Shown: in pieces, positions 51,708 through 61,386 of the stretch
Layout: each line of letters begins with the position of its first letter
How positions within the stretch are numbered: position 1 is the stretch's first letter
Assembly: GCF_025642135.1 (NCBI RefSeq)
Contig: NZ_CP106793.1
Span: 124,001 to 188,000, forward strand
DNA: 64,000 bases
DNA from: Streptomyces cynarae
Lineage (GTDB): Bacteria; Actinomycetota; Actinomycetes; Streptomycetales; Streptomycetaceae
Direction: 5' to 3'
Notes under the pieces: generated by a model
What the model was told of the DNA's origin: nothing
Database searches by the model: none
What the model saw: the letters and a program-made list of their open reading frames with translations, nothing else
Translations under genes and position numbers: made by a program

Positions 51708-52991
51708 ATGACGGGTCCGAACTCGACCACCGATGCGCGCCGTCTGATCACCTCGGCAAGCGCTGCTTTCGCCGCCTTCGGCGCCTTCTGGGGCGTGTGG
51801 GGCGCATCCATCCCGCGCGTTCAAGAACAGGCCGGCATCACCGCAGGCCAACTCGGCTTGGCGTTGCTCTACGTGGGCGCCGGCGCCCTTCCCGCCATGC
51901 TCCTGACCGGCAGGGCGATCGACCGGTGGGGACTGAAGGTCGCGGCTGCGGCCATCACCGCCTTAGGAGCCACCGGCGCCGGGGCGGTGCTGGCCGGCCG
52001 GGATCTGCCGAGCCTGTGCAGCGGACTGACCCTGGTCGGCGCCGCCAGCGGAGCAGCCGACGTGGCCATGAACGCGACCATCGGACGGGCCGAGAACCTC
52101 ACCGGCCGACCGGTCATCACCCGCGTGCACGGGGTCTTCTCCGCCTCTGTCGTGCTCTCCAGTCTCACCACCGGGCTAACCTCTGCCACCGCACTTCCGC
52201 CTGTCACCCCATTCCTTGCGGTCGCTGCACTGTGCCTTGCCGCCGGCCTCTACATGCTCAGGACACTGCCTTCCACACAGCTTGAGGACAGGTTCGCCAC
52301 CCCTCGCGCATCTGGGCGCTCGCCGATCGCTCCACTCATCCTCGTGGGAGTCCTGGGAGCACTCGCCTTCGCGAGCGAGAATGCGCACCAAAGCTGGGCC
52401 GCGGTCTACGCCCAGGACGAACTCCATACCAGCCCTGGACTGGCCGCCATCGCACCTGCCGTCTTCGCAGCAACGGTCGCCATCACCCGACTGTCCATCG
52501 GGACCCTCACGTCCGCTCCGGCCCGAAGGATCATCCTCGCTGGAGCGCTGGCCGATGCAGCGGGCGCGATCCTCATCGCCTCTGCGCCCTCGCTGCTCAT
52601 CGCCGCGCTCGGTCTCGTAGTCGTCGGAGCGGGTACCGCCGTCCTGTTCCCGACACTTCTCGCCGTGGTGTCGCGACATGTCGAGGAGTCCCGCCGAGGC
52701 CGCGCAACATCCATCGTGACGACCGTGTCCTACCTCGGGTTCCTTCTCGGTCCAGTCTATGTGGGCCAATGGGCCGACGCTGCCGGACTGCGTGCCGCCA
52801 TGATCGCCGTGGCCGCTCTCGCCGTCATCCTGTTCACCCTGACACCTGCGCTGCTTCGCCTCAGCGGCTTCAGCCCACCCACCCAACCAGCCAGCGGAAA
52901 ATCCACACAAGCAGGAACAGCCTCGGCTTATCGAACGGAAGGTGACAGTGCACGGCCAGGTCCCCGGCAGAGGGGCGACCAACCTTGCTGA
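51708..52991 (+). CDS. MFS transporter
   Basis: A 427-residue major-facilitator protein with about 12 membrane helices in two halves (first AAFGAFWGVWGASIPRVQ; second half from GRSPIAPLILVGVLGALAF). RAIDRWGLK is the loop 2-3 motif, and GRAENLTGR is the charged segment. It resembles sugar or drug exporters of the YbjJ/FucP-like type. The tail after about 385 (PTQPASGKSTQAGTASAYRT) is polar and may include read-through into junction DNA. Its expression is likely controlled by the divergent LacI protein. Confidence 0.8.
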   Translation: MTGPNSTTDARRLITSASAAFAAFGAFWGVWGASIPRVQEQAGITAGQLGLALLYVGAGALPAMLLTGRAIDRWGLKVAAAAITALGATGAGAVLAGRDLPSLCSGLTLVGAASGAADVAMNATIGRAENLTGRPVITRVHGVFSASVVLSSLTTGLTSATALPPVTPFLAVAALCLAAGLYMLRTLPSTQLEDRFATPRASGRSPIAPLILVGVLGALAFASENAHQSWAAVYAQDELHTSPGLAAIAPAVFAATVAITRLSIGTLTSAPARRIILAGALADAAGAILIASAPSLLIAALGLVVVGAGTAVLFPTLLAVVSRHVEESRRGRATSIVTTVSYLGFLLGPVYVGQWADAAGLRAAMIAVAALAVILFTLTPALLRLSGFSPPTQPASGKSTQAGTASAYRTEGDSARPGPRQRGDQPC

Positions 52992-53039
52992 GGCCGGACA
53001 CCAATTGTCATGCCAACATCAGAAACACGCACTCAGTGT

Positions 53040-53770
53040 CGTTGGTAGTGATGTTGAGCGTCGTCTGGGGATTGAACGGACCGCGTATCCGCGGTTCAAG
53101 CAGCTGACCACCGCGCATGAGCTGCATCTGTTCTTCTCCCCGAGCCGCGATGAGCTGGAGTGGGCGGCCGATGCCACGGACTGCGATGAGCATCTGCTGG
53201 GCCTGCTGCTGATGCTGAAGTCGTACCGACGTATCGGTGTTTCCCGGCGCTGGAGGATGTCCCGGAGATGGTGGTGGACTTCGTTCGGCGGGCGGTGGAG
53301 TTGCCGGAGGGCACGCTGCCGGTGTACCGGTCGGAGCGGACCGCCAAGCACCACCGGGCCTGGTCCGCAAGCAGGCCGGCGTGACGTACGACCAGGCCAA
53401 GGCCCGGGGAATCGTCGAGCAGTCGATCCGCAAGGAGGCCGCGGCGAAGAACCGCCCGGCGGATCTGATCAACATCGCGCTGGAGAAGGTGGTGGAGGCC
53501 GGGCTGGAGCTGCCGGGGTTCTCGACCTTCGACAAGATGGCCTCGGAGATCCGTACCGAGGTGAACGCCTCGATCGGTATGGGCATCCACGACCGCATGA
53601 GCGCCGCTCAGCGGGCGGGGCTCATGCGGCTGCTGGAGGAGCGCGACAGTGACGGGACGACGCTGTTCAACCGGCTGAAGAAGCCCGCCAAGGGCCCGAC
53701 CTGGTCGCATTCCAAGAACCTGACCAAGCGTCTGGAATGGCTGGACGTGCTGGGCGTGACCTGCAGGTTC
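53040..53770 (+). pseudogene. Tn3-family transposase, N-terminal fragment
   Basis: RRLGIERTAYPRFKQLTTAH then ELHLFFSPSRDELEWA is the DUF4158 N-terminus of an actinobacterial Tn3-type transposase. Two frame changes (about 53245 and 53360) are needed to reach PALEDVPEMVVDFVRRAVEL and KQAGVTYDQAKARGIVEQSI. NRLKKPAKGPTWSHSKNLTK follows to about 53770. The catalytic DDE two thirds are missing. Confidence 0.8.
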
Positions 53771-53802
53771 GAAGTTGGCAGATCTTCAATCGAGCATGGG
53801 AA

Positions 53803-56296
53803 CTACGCGAGCTCCGGAACGGGGATCAGGCTCGGTTCCAGGCCCGAAATGCTTTGCTCGGTCCAGATGATCTTGCCGCTGGTGGTGTAGCGGGTGCCCC
53901 ACCGCCGGGCCAGCTGCGCGACGAGGAACAGTCCGCGGCCCCCCTCGTCGGTGGTACGGGCGTGCCGCAGGCGCGGCGAGGTGCTGCTGCCGTCAAAGGT
54001 CTCGCAGATCAGTCCGTCCTGCCGGATCAGCCGCAGTTGGATGGGTTCACAGCCGTAGCGGATGGCGTTGGTGACCAGTTCGCTGACGATGAGCTCGGTC
54101 GTGAACTGCAGCTCTTCCAGGTCCCAGTCGGCAAGCTTGCGCGTCGCGAGGTCGCGGGCGTTGGCGACGATGGCTGGATCGCTGGGTAGATCCCAGCAGG
54201 CGACCTGGTCCGCGGCCAGGCCGTGGGGGCGGGCGAGGAGCAGGGCGGCGTCGTCGGAGGGCGGACTGGTCAGCAGGGCATTGATCACGTTCTGACAACT
54301 GTCCTCCAGCGTCGGGGCGGAGCGGGCCAGCGCTTCGGCGAGCCGGGTCAGCCCGACGTCGACGTCCCGCTCGGCGGCCTCGATGAGGCCGTCGGTGTAC
54401 AGGGCGAGCAGGCTCCCGTCCGGGAGCTCCAGTTCAGCGGACTCGAAGGGCAGGAAGCCCAGTCCCAGGGGCGGTCCGGCCGGTAGGTCTGGGAAGGCGA
54501 CTGTGCCGTCGGCCCCGACGATTGCGGGTGGGGGGTGGCCGGCCCGGGCCAGCGTGCACCGTCTGCTCACCGGGTCGTAGACCGCGTACAGGCAGGTGGC
54601 GCCCAGGGCGTTCGTGGCCGCGTCCTGGTGCTCTGCTTCGGCCGTCTCCTCGGTGCCCTCCTGCTCGGTGAGGCTGATGACCAGGTCGTCCAGATGGGCG
54701 AGCAGTTCATCGGGAGGCAGGTCCAGGTCGGCGAGCGTGCGGACGGCTGTGCGTAGTTGGCCCATGGAGGCGGCGGCATTCATCCCGCGTCCGACCACAT
54801 CCCCCACTACCAGGGCAACGCGGGCTCCGGACAGCGTGATGACGTCGAACCAGTCGCCGCCCACTGTGTTGGGAGCGTCCGCTGGCAGGTAGCGCCAAGC
54901 AACGTCCAGCACTGTCCCTGCGGCCAGGCCACGCGGCAGCAGGCTGTGCTGCAGCGCCAGAGCCGCCCGCCGCTCTCGGGTGAAGCGGCGGGCGTTGTCT
55001 ACACACCGCGGCCCTGGCGACGAGCTCCTCGGCCAGGCTCACATCGTCCTGGTCGAACGGATCCGGGCACTGTGAACGCAGGAAGGTCACGATGCCCAGG
55101 CGGGCGCCGCGCGCCTGCACCGGCGCGATCATGACCGAGTGGATGCCGAAGGCGCGGATTTCCGCTGCCCGAGCCGGGTCCTCGGCGGCCCAGGAGCCGA
55201 CAGAGAGGTCCGCGAGCGATTCCACCCAGGGCTTGCCGCCGATCAGGCAGTGCGCCGAGGGCGTGGCGGGGCGGGTGTTGAGCAGGTCCCCGACCCTTGC
55301 GGTCGCCTCCGGGCGCCCCTCGTGGACCGACTGCTGCCCCGCGCGGCGCAGGGCGGGAGTGCTGCCGACCGGCCCAGGAGGGGGTTCCTCGCCGCGCAGG
55401 ACCCCCTCCAGCAGGTCGACCGTGACGACGTCGGCGAAGCGCGGCACCGCGACCTCTGCGAGTTCCTGTGCGGTGCGTTCGACGTCGAGCGTGCCGCCGA
55501 TCCGCGCGCTGGCCTCGGTGAGCAGGGCCAGGCGCTCCCGGGCGCGCCAGCGGTCGGTGACGTCCATGGTCATGTACCACACGCCAAGTACTCGACGTGT
55601 TGGGTCCTCCAGCCGGAAGCCGCACGTCCACCACGCGTGCCGTCTGGTCGGATCCGCCGGGCTGGGGCCCAGGAACTCGAGATTCAGCACCGGAACCCCG
55701 GTGTCCAGTACTTGCCGCATTGCCCCGACGACCTTTTCGACGTTCTCGTCGGGGTTGGGAAAGACCTCCGCCAGCGGCCGTCCCAGCCGTCGCTCGCGTG
55801 GCACCGCGCCGCCGTACTCCAGCCAGTCATTGGCCCAGAGGAAGCGCAGGTCCGTATCCAGCACGGCCACGCCGATCGGGGAATGCGCAAGAAGCGGCTC
55901 GAACATCATCTGGCTCAGCTCCGAGCCAGGAGTCTGCTGATCGTTCCGGGCCAGCACGGACCATAGCCGGTTCCCGGCCGGATCGTGCAGGGGGGAGACC
56001 CGCACAGCCAGCTTCAGACGCCGCCCGTCGCGGTGCCGTATGCCCACCACGCCGTCCCAGCCGCCCTGCATGCGGCACTGCTCCGCCACGGCGGCCGCAG
56101 TCGCCCGGTCGGGCGCCTCCAGCAGGCTCGCGACAGGCCGGTTCAGGATCGCCTCATCCGGATAGCCGACCAGCCGTTCCGCCGCCGAGGTCCAGCCGAT
56201 GACCACTCCCTCGTCGTCCAGCACCGCTGTGGCGACCTGCACCACGTCAAACAATCGCTCCGAGACGTCGGGCACGGCATCCTCCGGGGCCATCAT
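53803..56296 (-). CDS. PAS-GAF-PP2C-HATPase signalling phosphatase (frameshift)
   Basis: From ATG 56296: PAS (about 12-110, DEGVVIGWTSAAERLVGYPD), a second PAS (130-265, AVLDTDLRFLWANDWLEY), GAF (275-430, ERTAQELAEVAVPRFADVV, PVQARGARLGIVTFL). After LVARAAV the frame is lost near 55005: the conserved DNARRFTRERRAALALQHSL and PP2C domain (GGDWFDVITL, VVGDVVGRGMNAA, LYTDGLIEAAE, SDDAALLLA) continue in another frame, followed by an HATPase module (IVSELVTNAIRYG, DEGGRGLFLVAQL) ending at 53803. One gene of about 830 residues is likely, combining sensor, phosphatase and anti-sigma kinase. The shift may be an assembly error or inactivation. Confidence 0.8.
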
Positions 56297-56750
56297 CGTC
56301 GCCCCCCATCGTCACGCTCTGTGTTCCTGGGATATCCGGCTTCGACTTGGCGTCGTGCAGGATGCGAGGGCGCTCAGAGGCTCACCGCCAACCTCCTGTC
56401 CCTGTCCGCCTCTCCACCCCCATTGTCCGGCGGATCCCTCGTCATCGCAGGGCCGAGCGCGAACATCCAGCAGGGCAGTGTCCCCTCCGTGCTGCGGCCG
56501 GAGGACATCGCCTACCTGACCATGCGCTACGGCGCCCGTCCGGCCGGTCCCGAACCCGCACCCGCCGCCCTGCCGAGGGCCCGCAGCGGCACAGCCATCC
56601 TCGCCGCCGGCGAGCGAACCGGTCGAGGTCGACCGCAAGGTCCTGCGCGACGGGATCGTCTGCCTGGACGGAGACCGCTACCAGGTTGAAGCGGGCGCTG
56701 GCGCACGACCGGCCCCCGGAGCGAGGCCGCGAGCTTCACCCGCAGCCAGG
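56297..56750. other. Gap without an intact gene
   Basis: About 450 bp upstream of the multi-domain phosphatase. On the plus strand EPVEVDRKVLRDGIVCLDGD (about 56610-56680) resembles a Mu-type transposase C-terminal piece, but the match is too short to annotate as such. Confidence 0.35.
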
Positions 56751-56753
56751 TCA

Positions 56754-57400
56754 GCTCTGGCGGCGGGCGGCCGGGTCCTGGGCGGCGACATGCCGGGCAT
56801 CCGCGTCCACCCCAGGACAGGCGTACCGCTCCAGGGAACGGACAGAGGCGTGGCGTGAGCGGGCCAGCAGCATCGGGGTAGAGGTCCCGTGCTCCGCGTC
56901 GTGTGTCAGGGCACTGTGGCGTAGCCGATGCAGTGTCCAGCCGTCCAGGTCCCGGAGCCTCTGCCCTTGCCGGAAGCCTCGAAGCCGCAGCGGCTTGTAG
57001 GCGAAGTCGTCGGGTCGGTGAGGCCAGCGGTTTCCTTCCACGCGCGCCAGGCCCTGAGCGGGCAAGTCGAGGGCCTGCTGCCGAACGGCACCTTCACCTT
57101 GCGCGGGGCCGTCTTGGACACCCGGACGTCGACCTCCAGGCCGTTCTCGTGCTCGACGATGTCCCGCAGCCGGAGGTAGGCGACCTCGTGCTCGCGGGCG
57201 GTCAGGGCGAAGTGCAGCAGTCCGATGGAACGGTTGCGGATGCCGAGCAGGTTGTCGGGGGCGGCCTGGACGGCGGCGCGCAACTGGCCGACGAGCAGGG
57301 CGGGCGCGGGTCCGCGGCCGCGGACCTCGCTCGTCTTCTCCAGTTCCTTGACCTTGGCCTTGAGCACGCGGCGGGCGCGGGAGGCGCCGGTTCGGTCCAA
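56754..57400 (-). pseudogene. Tyrosine-recombinase integrase, frameshifted
   Basis: NRSIGLLHFALTAREHEVAYLRL and EVDVRVSKTAPRKVKVPFGS form the first catalytic-Arg region. After a frame change DGWTLHRLRHSALTHDAEHG and TPMLLARSRHASVRSLERYA carry HxLRH and the catalytic Tyr. The two halves are out of frame, so the integrase is inactive. It adjoins a serine-recombinase stub. Confidence 0.75.
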
Positions 57401-57419
57401 CTGCAGCCGGTGCTCGGTG

Positions 57420-57580
57420 CGGCCGAGCCGGGCGCGCCGCGGGCGCCGGCGGCGTCCAGGCCCTCGTTGGTGCCCCGCACGATGAGTTCGCGGATGAACT
57501 CCGCCAGGGCTGCGAACACGTGGAAGACCAGGCGCCCGGCGGGCGTGGTCGTGTCGAGCGCCTCGTGCAGCGATCGATTA
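57420..57580 (-). pseudogene. Serine recombinase (resolvase), C-terminal part of catalytic domain
   Basis: LHEALDTTTPAGRLVFHVFA then ALAEFIRELIVRGTNEGLDAA is the end of a Tn3-resolvase-type catalytic domain (FxxxAxFERxL helix, variant FAALAEFIREL). The helix-turn-helix that should follow is replaced by integrase sequence at about 57420. Confidence 0.75.
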
Positions 57581-57699
57581 TCAATCCTGGAGCAACCGTG
57601 GGTTCGGTCGTCGCCCCAGGAATGAGGCAGTCAGGGGACCAACGACGGGCATGCCAGCCTCCTTGAGTTGGCGTCTCTCCTCCCGAGGCCGATAGCTGG

Positions 57700-58168
57700 C
57701 GGCAGAGGCGAGCTGCTCCAAGAGCGCCTCCTCACTCCGCTCCCGGAGGAGGTGGTGGGCTGGTCGATCGCCGACCGCATGCGCACCTCGCTGGTCACCG
57801 ACGCGTTCGAGATGGCCGTGGCCGATTGCGGCGGCCGGGTTCGCGGCGTCGTTTTCCACACGTACAGAGGCGCCCAATACAGCGCGGCCGCCTTCGCCGA
57901 TGTCTGCCGCCGGCATGGCATCCGCCGCGGCGTGGGCCGGGTCGGCTCAAGCTACGACAATGCCCTCGCCGAGTCGTTCTTCCAGGGCCTCAAGCGCGAG
58001 TTGCTTCACGGAAGGCACTGGACCTCAAAGGCACAGACTCGGCTGGAGCTGTTCCGCTGGCTGTCGTACTACAACCGGCGCCGTCGGCATTCCGCGCTCG
58101 GCTACCTCACACCAGCCGAGTTCCAACAGCAACTGATCACATCACATACGCTGTCACTCGTCGCATGA
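57700..58168 (+). pseudogene. IS3-family transposase OrfB, C-terminal part
   Basis: VVGWSIADRMRTSLVTDAFEMA, VFHTYRGAQYSAAAFADVCR, RVGSSYDNALAESFFQGLKR and SYYNRRRRHSALGYLTPAEF belong to the integrase core of IS3-type transposases. The catalytic Asp in HTDRG is Tyr (HTYRG), and the N-terminal half is missing. The copy is inactive. Confidence 0.8.
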
Positions 58169-58343
58169 AACCCGGTGTCCACTCCCAGGGATCAACCTCA
58201 GGTTCCGGATGCCATCGTTTGCGTACACACTGGCGGGGCTGCACCCGCCCGTTAGGTTCGGTGTGACTACCGGTGTGATCGCGACGCGGACAGGGCGACT
58301 GTCGTCTTCGCCGGGACAGGCACAGCGCATCCTCTTGCGGCGA

Positions 58344-59093
58344 TCAGATCTGGTTGAGTCCGCCATCCACCAAAAGCTCGGATCCGGTGACGAAGCTGCT
58401 CTCATTACTGGCGAGGAACAGTGCGGCGGCAGCGGCCTCGTCCGGGTGCCCCATGCGACCCAGCGGAATCTGGCTGGCGAAGGCGTCCCTCATGTGTGCG
58501 GCCTGCTCGGCGTCGGCAGCCAGGCCGGTGATGCCCGGGGTGACGATCGGGCCGGGGACCAGGGTGTTCACCCGGATCGCGCGGCCGCTCAGTTCGTTGG
58601 CCCAGGTGCGCGAGAAGGAACGGACCGCGGCCTTGGACGCGGCGTACACGCCAAAGGCGGCGCCGCCTGAGGTTGCGGCAGTCGATCCGGTCAGGATCAC
58701 CGAGGCGCCGTCGTTGAGCAGCGGAATGGCCTTCTGGACAGTGAAGAGCATTCCTCGTACGTTGATGTTGAAGGTGGCGTCGAAGTGCTCCTCGGTGACC
58801 TGCTCAAGAGCAGCGAACTGACCGCCGCCCGCGTTGGCGAACAGTACGTCGATGGGCCGGCCTCGCTCGGCGACAGCCGCGTAGAGGCGGTCGATGTCCG
58901 CGAGATCCGCGACGTCGCCCCTGACGGCGGTGGCTTCGCCGCCGATCTCGGCCAGCGCGGCGTCGAGGGCCTCCTGCCGGCGGCCGGTGATGAACACGTG
59001 GGCGCCTTCACGTGCGAATCGCTTGGCGGTGGCCAGTCCGATTCCGCTGTTGCCTCCGGTGATGACTGCCGTCTTCCCGTCAAGCTGTCCCAT
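58344..59093 (-). CDS. SDR-family oxidoreductase
   Basis: A 249-residue classical SDR: TGGNSGIGLATAKRFA (cofactor glycines), VRGDVAD, FANAGGG, LTGSTAATSGGAAFGVYAASKAA (catalytic Ser, Tyr, Lys) and FVTGSELLVDGGLNQI. It likely acts on a small hydrophobic carbonyl using NADPH, by analogy with the GRRQEA cofactor turn. ATG 59093 (MGQLDGK) is clear. A TetR regulator is divergent at 59485, and the gap holds a repeated TTATGGAC element also found before the VOC gene at 60680. Confidence 0.9.
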   Translation of the reverse strand: MGQLDGKTAVITGGNSGIGLATAKRFAREGAHVFITGRRQEALDAALAEIGGEATAVRGDVADLADIDRLYAAVAERGRPIDVLFANAGGGQFAALEQVTEEHFDATFNINVRGMLFTVQKAIPLLNDGASVILTGSTAATSGGAAFGVYAASKAAVRSFSRTWANELSGRAIRVNTLVPGPIVTPGITGLAADAEQAAHMRDAFASQIPLGRMGHPDEAAAAALFLASNESSFVTGSELLVDGGLNQI

Positions 59094-59184
59094 GATCGTT
59101 TACCCCTGTCCGGTGCGAACGCCAGAAGTCGTGCACCAAGAGTCACTGCGGTTTTACAGCCCGAACCGGACGGCTCCGAGCCCA

Positions 59185-59230
59185 GTTATGGACTATACGG
59201 TAAAGAACCTTGTTATGGACCGCACGGACA
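59185..59230. promoter_or_regulatory. Twin TTATGGAC elements upstream of SDR and TetR
   Basis: GTTATGGACTATACGGTAAA at 59185-59204 and GTTATGGACCGCACGGACAA at 59212-59231 are direct repeats 27 bp apart. A third copy occurs in reverse at 60491-60507 (TGCACGGTCCATAAACT) before the VOC gene. The shared core TTATGGACCG-n-n-CGG suggests a TetR operator linking both genes. Confidence 0.65.
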
Positions 59231-59484
59231 AAAACGTGACCGCGGGCACGCTGTCGAGGCTGGACAGGGCGGCCGGCACAGGCCTGTCCGCGAGGGCGCC
59301 GGGAAAACCCCTGACGGGGAGCCATGCATTGCACGCCCCCTATCGCCCGGCCTCACCCTGCACGGCGACCGTGCACGGCGGCGACGAAAGGAACGCCCAG
59401 GGCGCGTCACCGCGAGCAGCCGGGCCTGTGCTGCGTGCCCGACGATCTGGACCGATAGGTCAAGAAGAACGTACGCTGTTTGTC

Positions 59485-60072
59485 ATGGGACGACCGCGGA
59501 ATTTCGATGACAACCAGGTACTGGAGTCTGCGCGCGAGCAGTTCTGGAATCAGGGGTACGCGGCTACATCACTGCAGAACCTGACGGACGCCACCGGGCT
59601 GGGCAAGGGAAGTCTGTACGGCGCCTTCGGCGACAAGCGGCAGCTGTTCTTGCACGTACTGGACGGCTACCGCGAGGAACAGCTGAACGGCGTCCGGGCG
59701 GTCCTCACCGGGCCCGGGACGCCCTTCGAACGCCTGACCCTGCTCGTTGAGGGGGTGGCCAAGGGATTCACGGAGGACCCGCAGCGCCGCGGCTGTCTTC
59801 TGGTCAACAGCACGTCCGAGCTGCACGGCAACGATCCGGACGTGGTCTCCCGGGCCCGGACCACCTATCAGGCGGTCGAAGATCTTCTGATCGCCTGCGT
59901 AAAGGAAGCCCAGGACGACGGGACGGTCGAACCGAGCGCGGACGCCCAGGAGCTCGGGCGACTGCTCCTCGCCGTCATGCAGGGCATCGAGTTTCTCGCC
60001 AAGACCGACATGGACGGCTCAGCTCTGCTGCAGATAGGCCAGGCCGCCCTCAAGCAGCTGTCCCGGCACTGA
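59485..60072 (+). CDS. TetR/AcrR-family regulator
   Basis: A 195-residue regulator: MGRPRNFDDNQVLESAREQF, HTH TSLQNLTDATGLGKGSLYGAFGDKRQLFL (about 25-55), and a TetR_C_16-like domain (RRGCLLVNSTSELHGNDPDV) typical of oxidoreductase-linked repressors. ATG 59485 is chosen; the longer frame upstream is non-coding. It is divergent from the SDR at 58344, its likely target. Confidence 0.85.
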   Translation: MGRPRNFDDNQVLESAREQFWNQGYAATSLQNLTDATGLGKGSLYGAFGDKRQLFLHVLDGYREEQLNGVRAVLTGPGTPFERLTLLVEGVAKGFTEDPQRRGCLLVNSTSELHGNDPDVVSRARTTYQAVEDLLIACVKEAQDDGTVEPSADAQELGRLLLAVMQGIEFLAKTDMDGSALLQIGQAALKQLSRH

Positions 60073-60679
60073 ACATCCTGCGAGTCGGCATCGTCCACAG
60101 GTGACATGCAGGACAAACAGCGATCAGGGTGGGCCTGCCTGGGATCGGCGCGCGAGCGTCCAGCACACCTGCCCTTCGAACGTTCCCACGAGTGGCCCGG
60201 CCGCCCGCCCCAGCACAGTTGCCGACCCGCCCCTTTCGTCATGCCCTTGAGCGGACCCTCTTCGGCCGTGCGGCTGCGCCATCGACTGCGCCTCACCGCG
60301 GGCCGGACGACGCTCTGGCAGCCGACGGCGCCGGACCGTTTCACACGAGCGCTGCGGGCGAGCTCTACAGATTCCCGCACAGGACCTTGTTCGCGACTCT
60401 CTTTCGAATGCCGACGGCGCGGCGAGCGCTCAAATAGTGCATTGATCGACCGACTTCGCAACGCATTTGAAGGAGACATACGTTCTTGACTGCACGGTCC
60501 ATAAACTCTACCTTTGAACTGCGACCCGCGGATTCGCTACTGCAAGGGGACGTCGGGTCGGCGGTAGACAGGTACAGACTGTTCCGCTGCACGGCAGCGA
60601 AACGCCGGGGCGGGACTGCGTGAAGGTCTCGCGTCCCCCTTCGCAAACGACTGCACACGCCCAACGAAAAGTGATCACC
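60073..60679. other. Intergenic, regulatory motif, no gene seen
   Basis: About 600 bp between TetR and VOC genes. The only clear signal is the reverse copy of the TTATGGAC element at 60491-60507, about 180 bp before the VOC start. A plus-strand frame at 60129-60437 has no recognisable domain. Confidence 0.45.
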
Positions 60680-61123
60680 ATGACCACCCCTCCCCAGCCG
60701 CTCTTCACCTACAGCCTTCACAATGTGACGATTTCCGTCAGTGACCTCGACGCGTCGATCCAGTGGTGGAATCGGGTGTTCGGCCTCACCCTGCTGGCGA
60801 AGTCCCGCTTCGGCGCCATCGGAGCGGACGTTGCCTTCTTGGAGGGGCCCGGTTTTCGGCTGGAGCTCCTTCAGCCCGCAAACGGTGTGCGGATCCCTGA
60901 ACTGACGGCAGAGCCCCCCGCCCACATCCGCCCGATCGGCAACAAGGCCCTGGTCTTCCGCGTCGAGGACCTCGACAGCGTGACCCGCACCTTCCGTGAT
61001 CTGGGGGTGACAACCGTCTGGGAGCAGATGGACCTCGGCGACGGCAGTATCTCGACCGCGATCCGTGACAACGACGGAAACCTCATCAACGTCTTCCAGC
61101 AAGGCGCAAGCCCGGTCGGCTGA
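60680..61123 (+). CDS. VOC-family protein
   Basis: A 147-residue vicinal-oxygen-chelate protein: NVTISVSDLDASIQWWNRVFGL at the N-terminus and IRDNDGNLINVFQQGASP at the end, two beta-alpha-beta-beta-beta modules with candidate metal residues His and Glu. Such proteins are glyoxalase-, dioxygenase- or resistance-like; the substrate is unknown. ATG 60680 follows AAAAGTGATCACC. A reverse copy of the putative TetR operator lies upstream, so it may belong to the regulon at 58344-60072. Confidence 0.8.
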   Translation: MTTPPQPLFTYSLHNVTISVSDLDASIQWWNRVFGLTLLAKSRFGAIGADVAFLEGPGFRLELLQPANGVRIPELTAEPPAHIRPIGNKALVFRVEDLDSVTRTFRDLGVTTVWEQMDLGDGSISTAIRDNDGNLINVFQQGASPVG

Positions 61124-61386
61124 CACGGCGAACCGATCAACCTGGCCGCCGAGCCAGATTCAGCCGCTCCGGACGTAGTTGTCCGGGACATGGTTCGGGA
61201 GCGCCGCCGACCGCCGCCGCTGCCTAACGCAGGTTTGCGGCGGCCGGCCGGCGAATGCCCTTTGCGCATGCGGCCAACGCGCGGTCTGTCAGGCGATGAG
61301 CCGCCCCTCCCGGGCGGCCAATTCGCAGCGCCGATTCCCAGCAGTTCCAGCGGCAGTGCTGCCGTTCACCGGGGTGCGAGCAGTCG

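Noticed and set aside
53803..56296. Two separate genes, a sensor and a phosphatase
   Set aside because: The conserved linker continues across the break in another frame, so one frameshifted gene is more likely than two.
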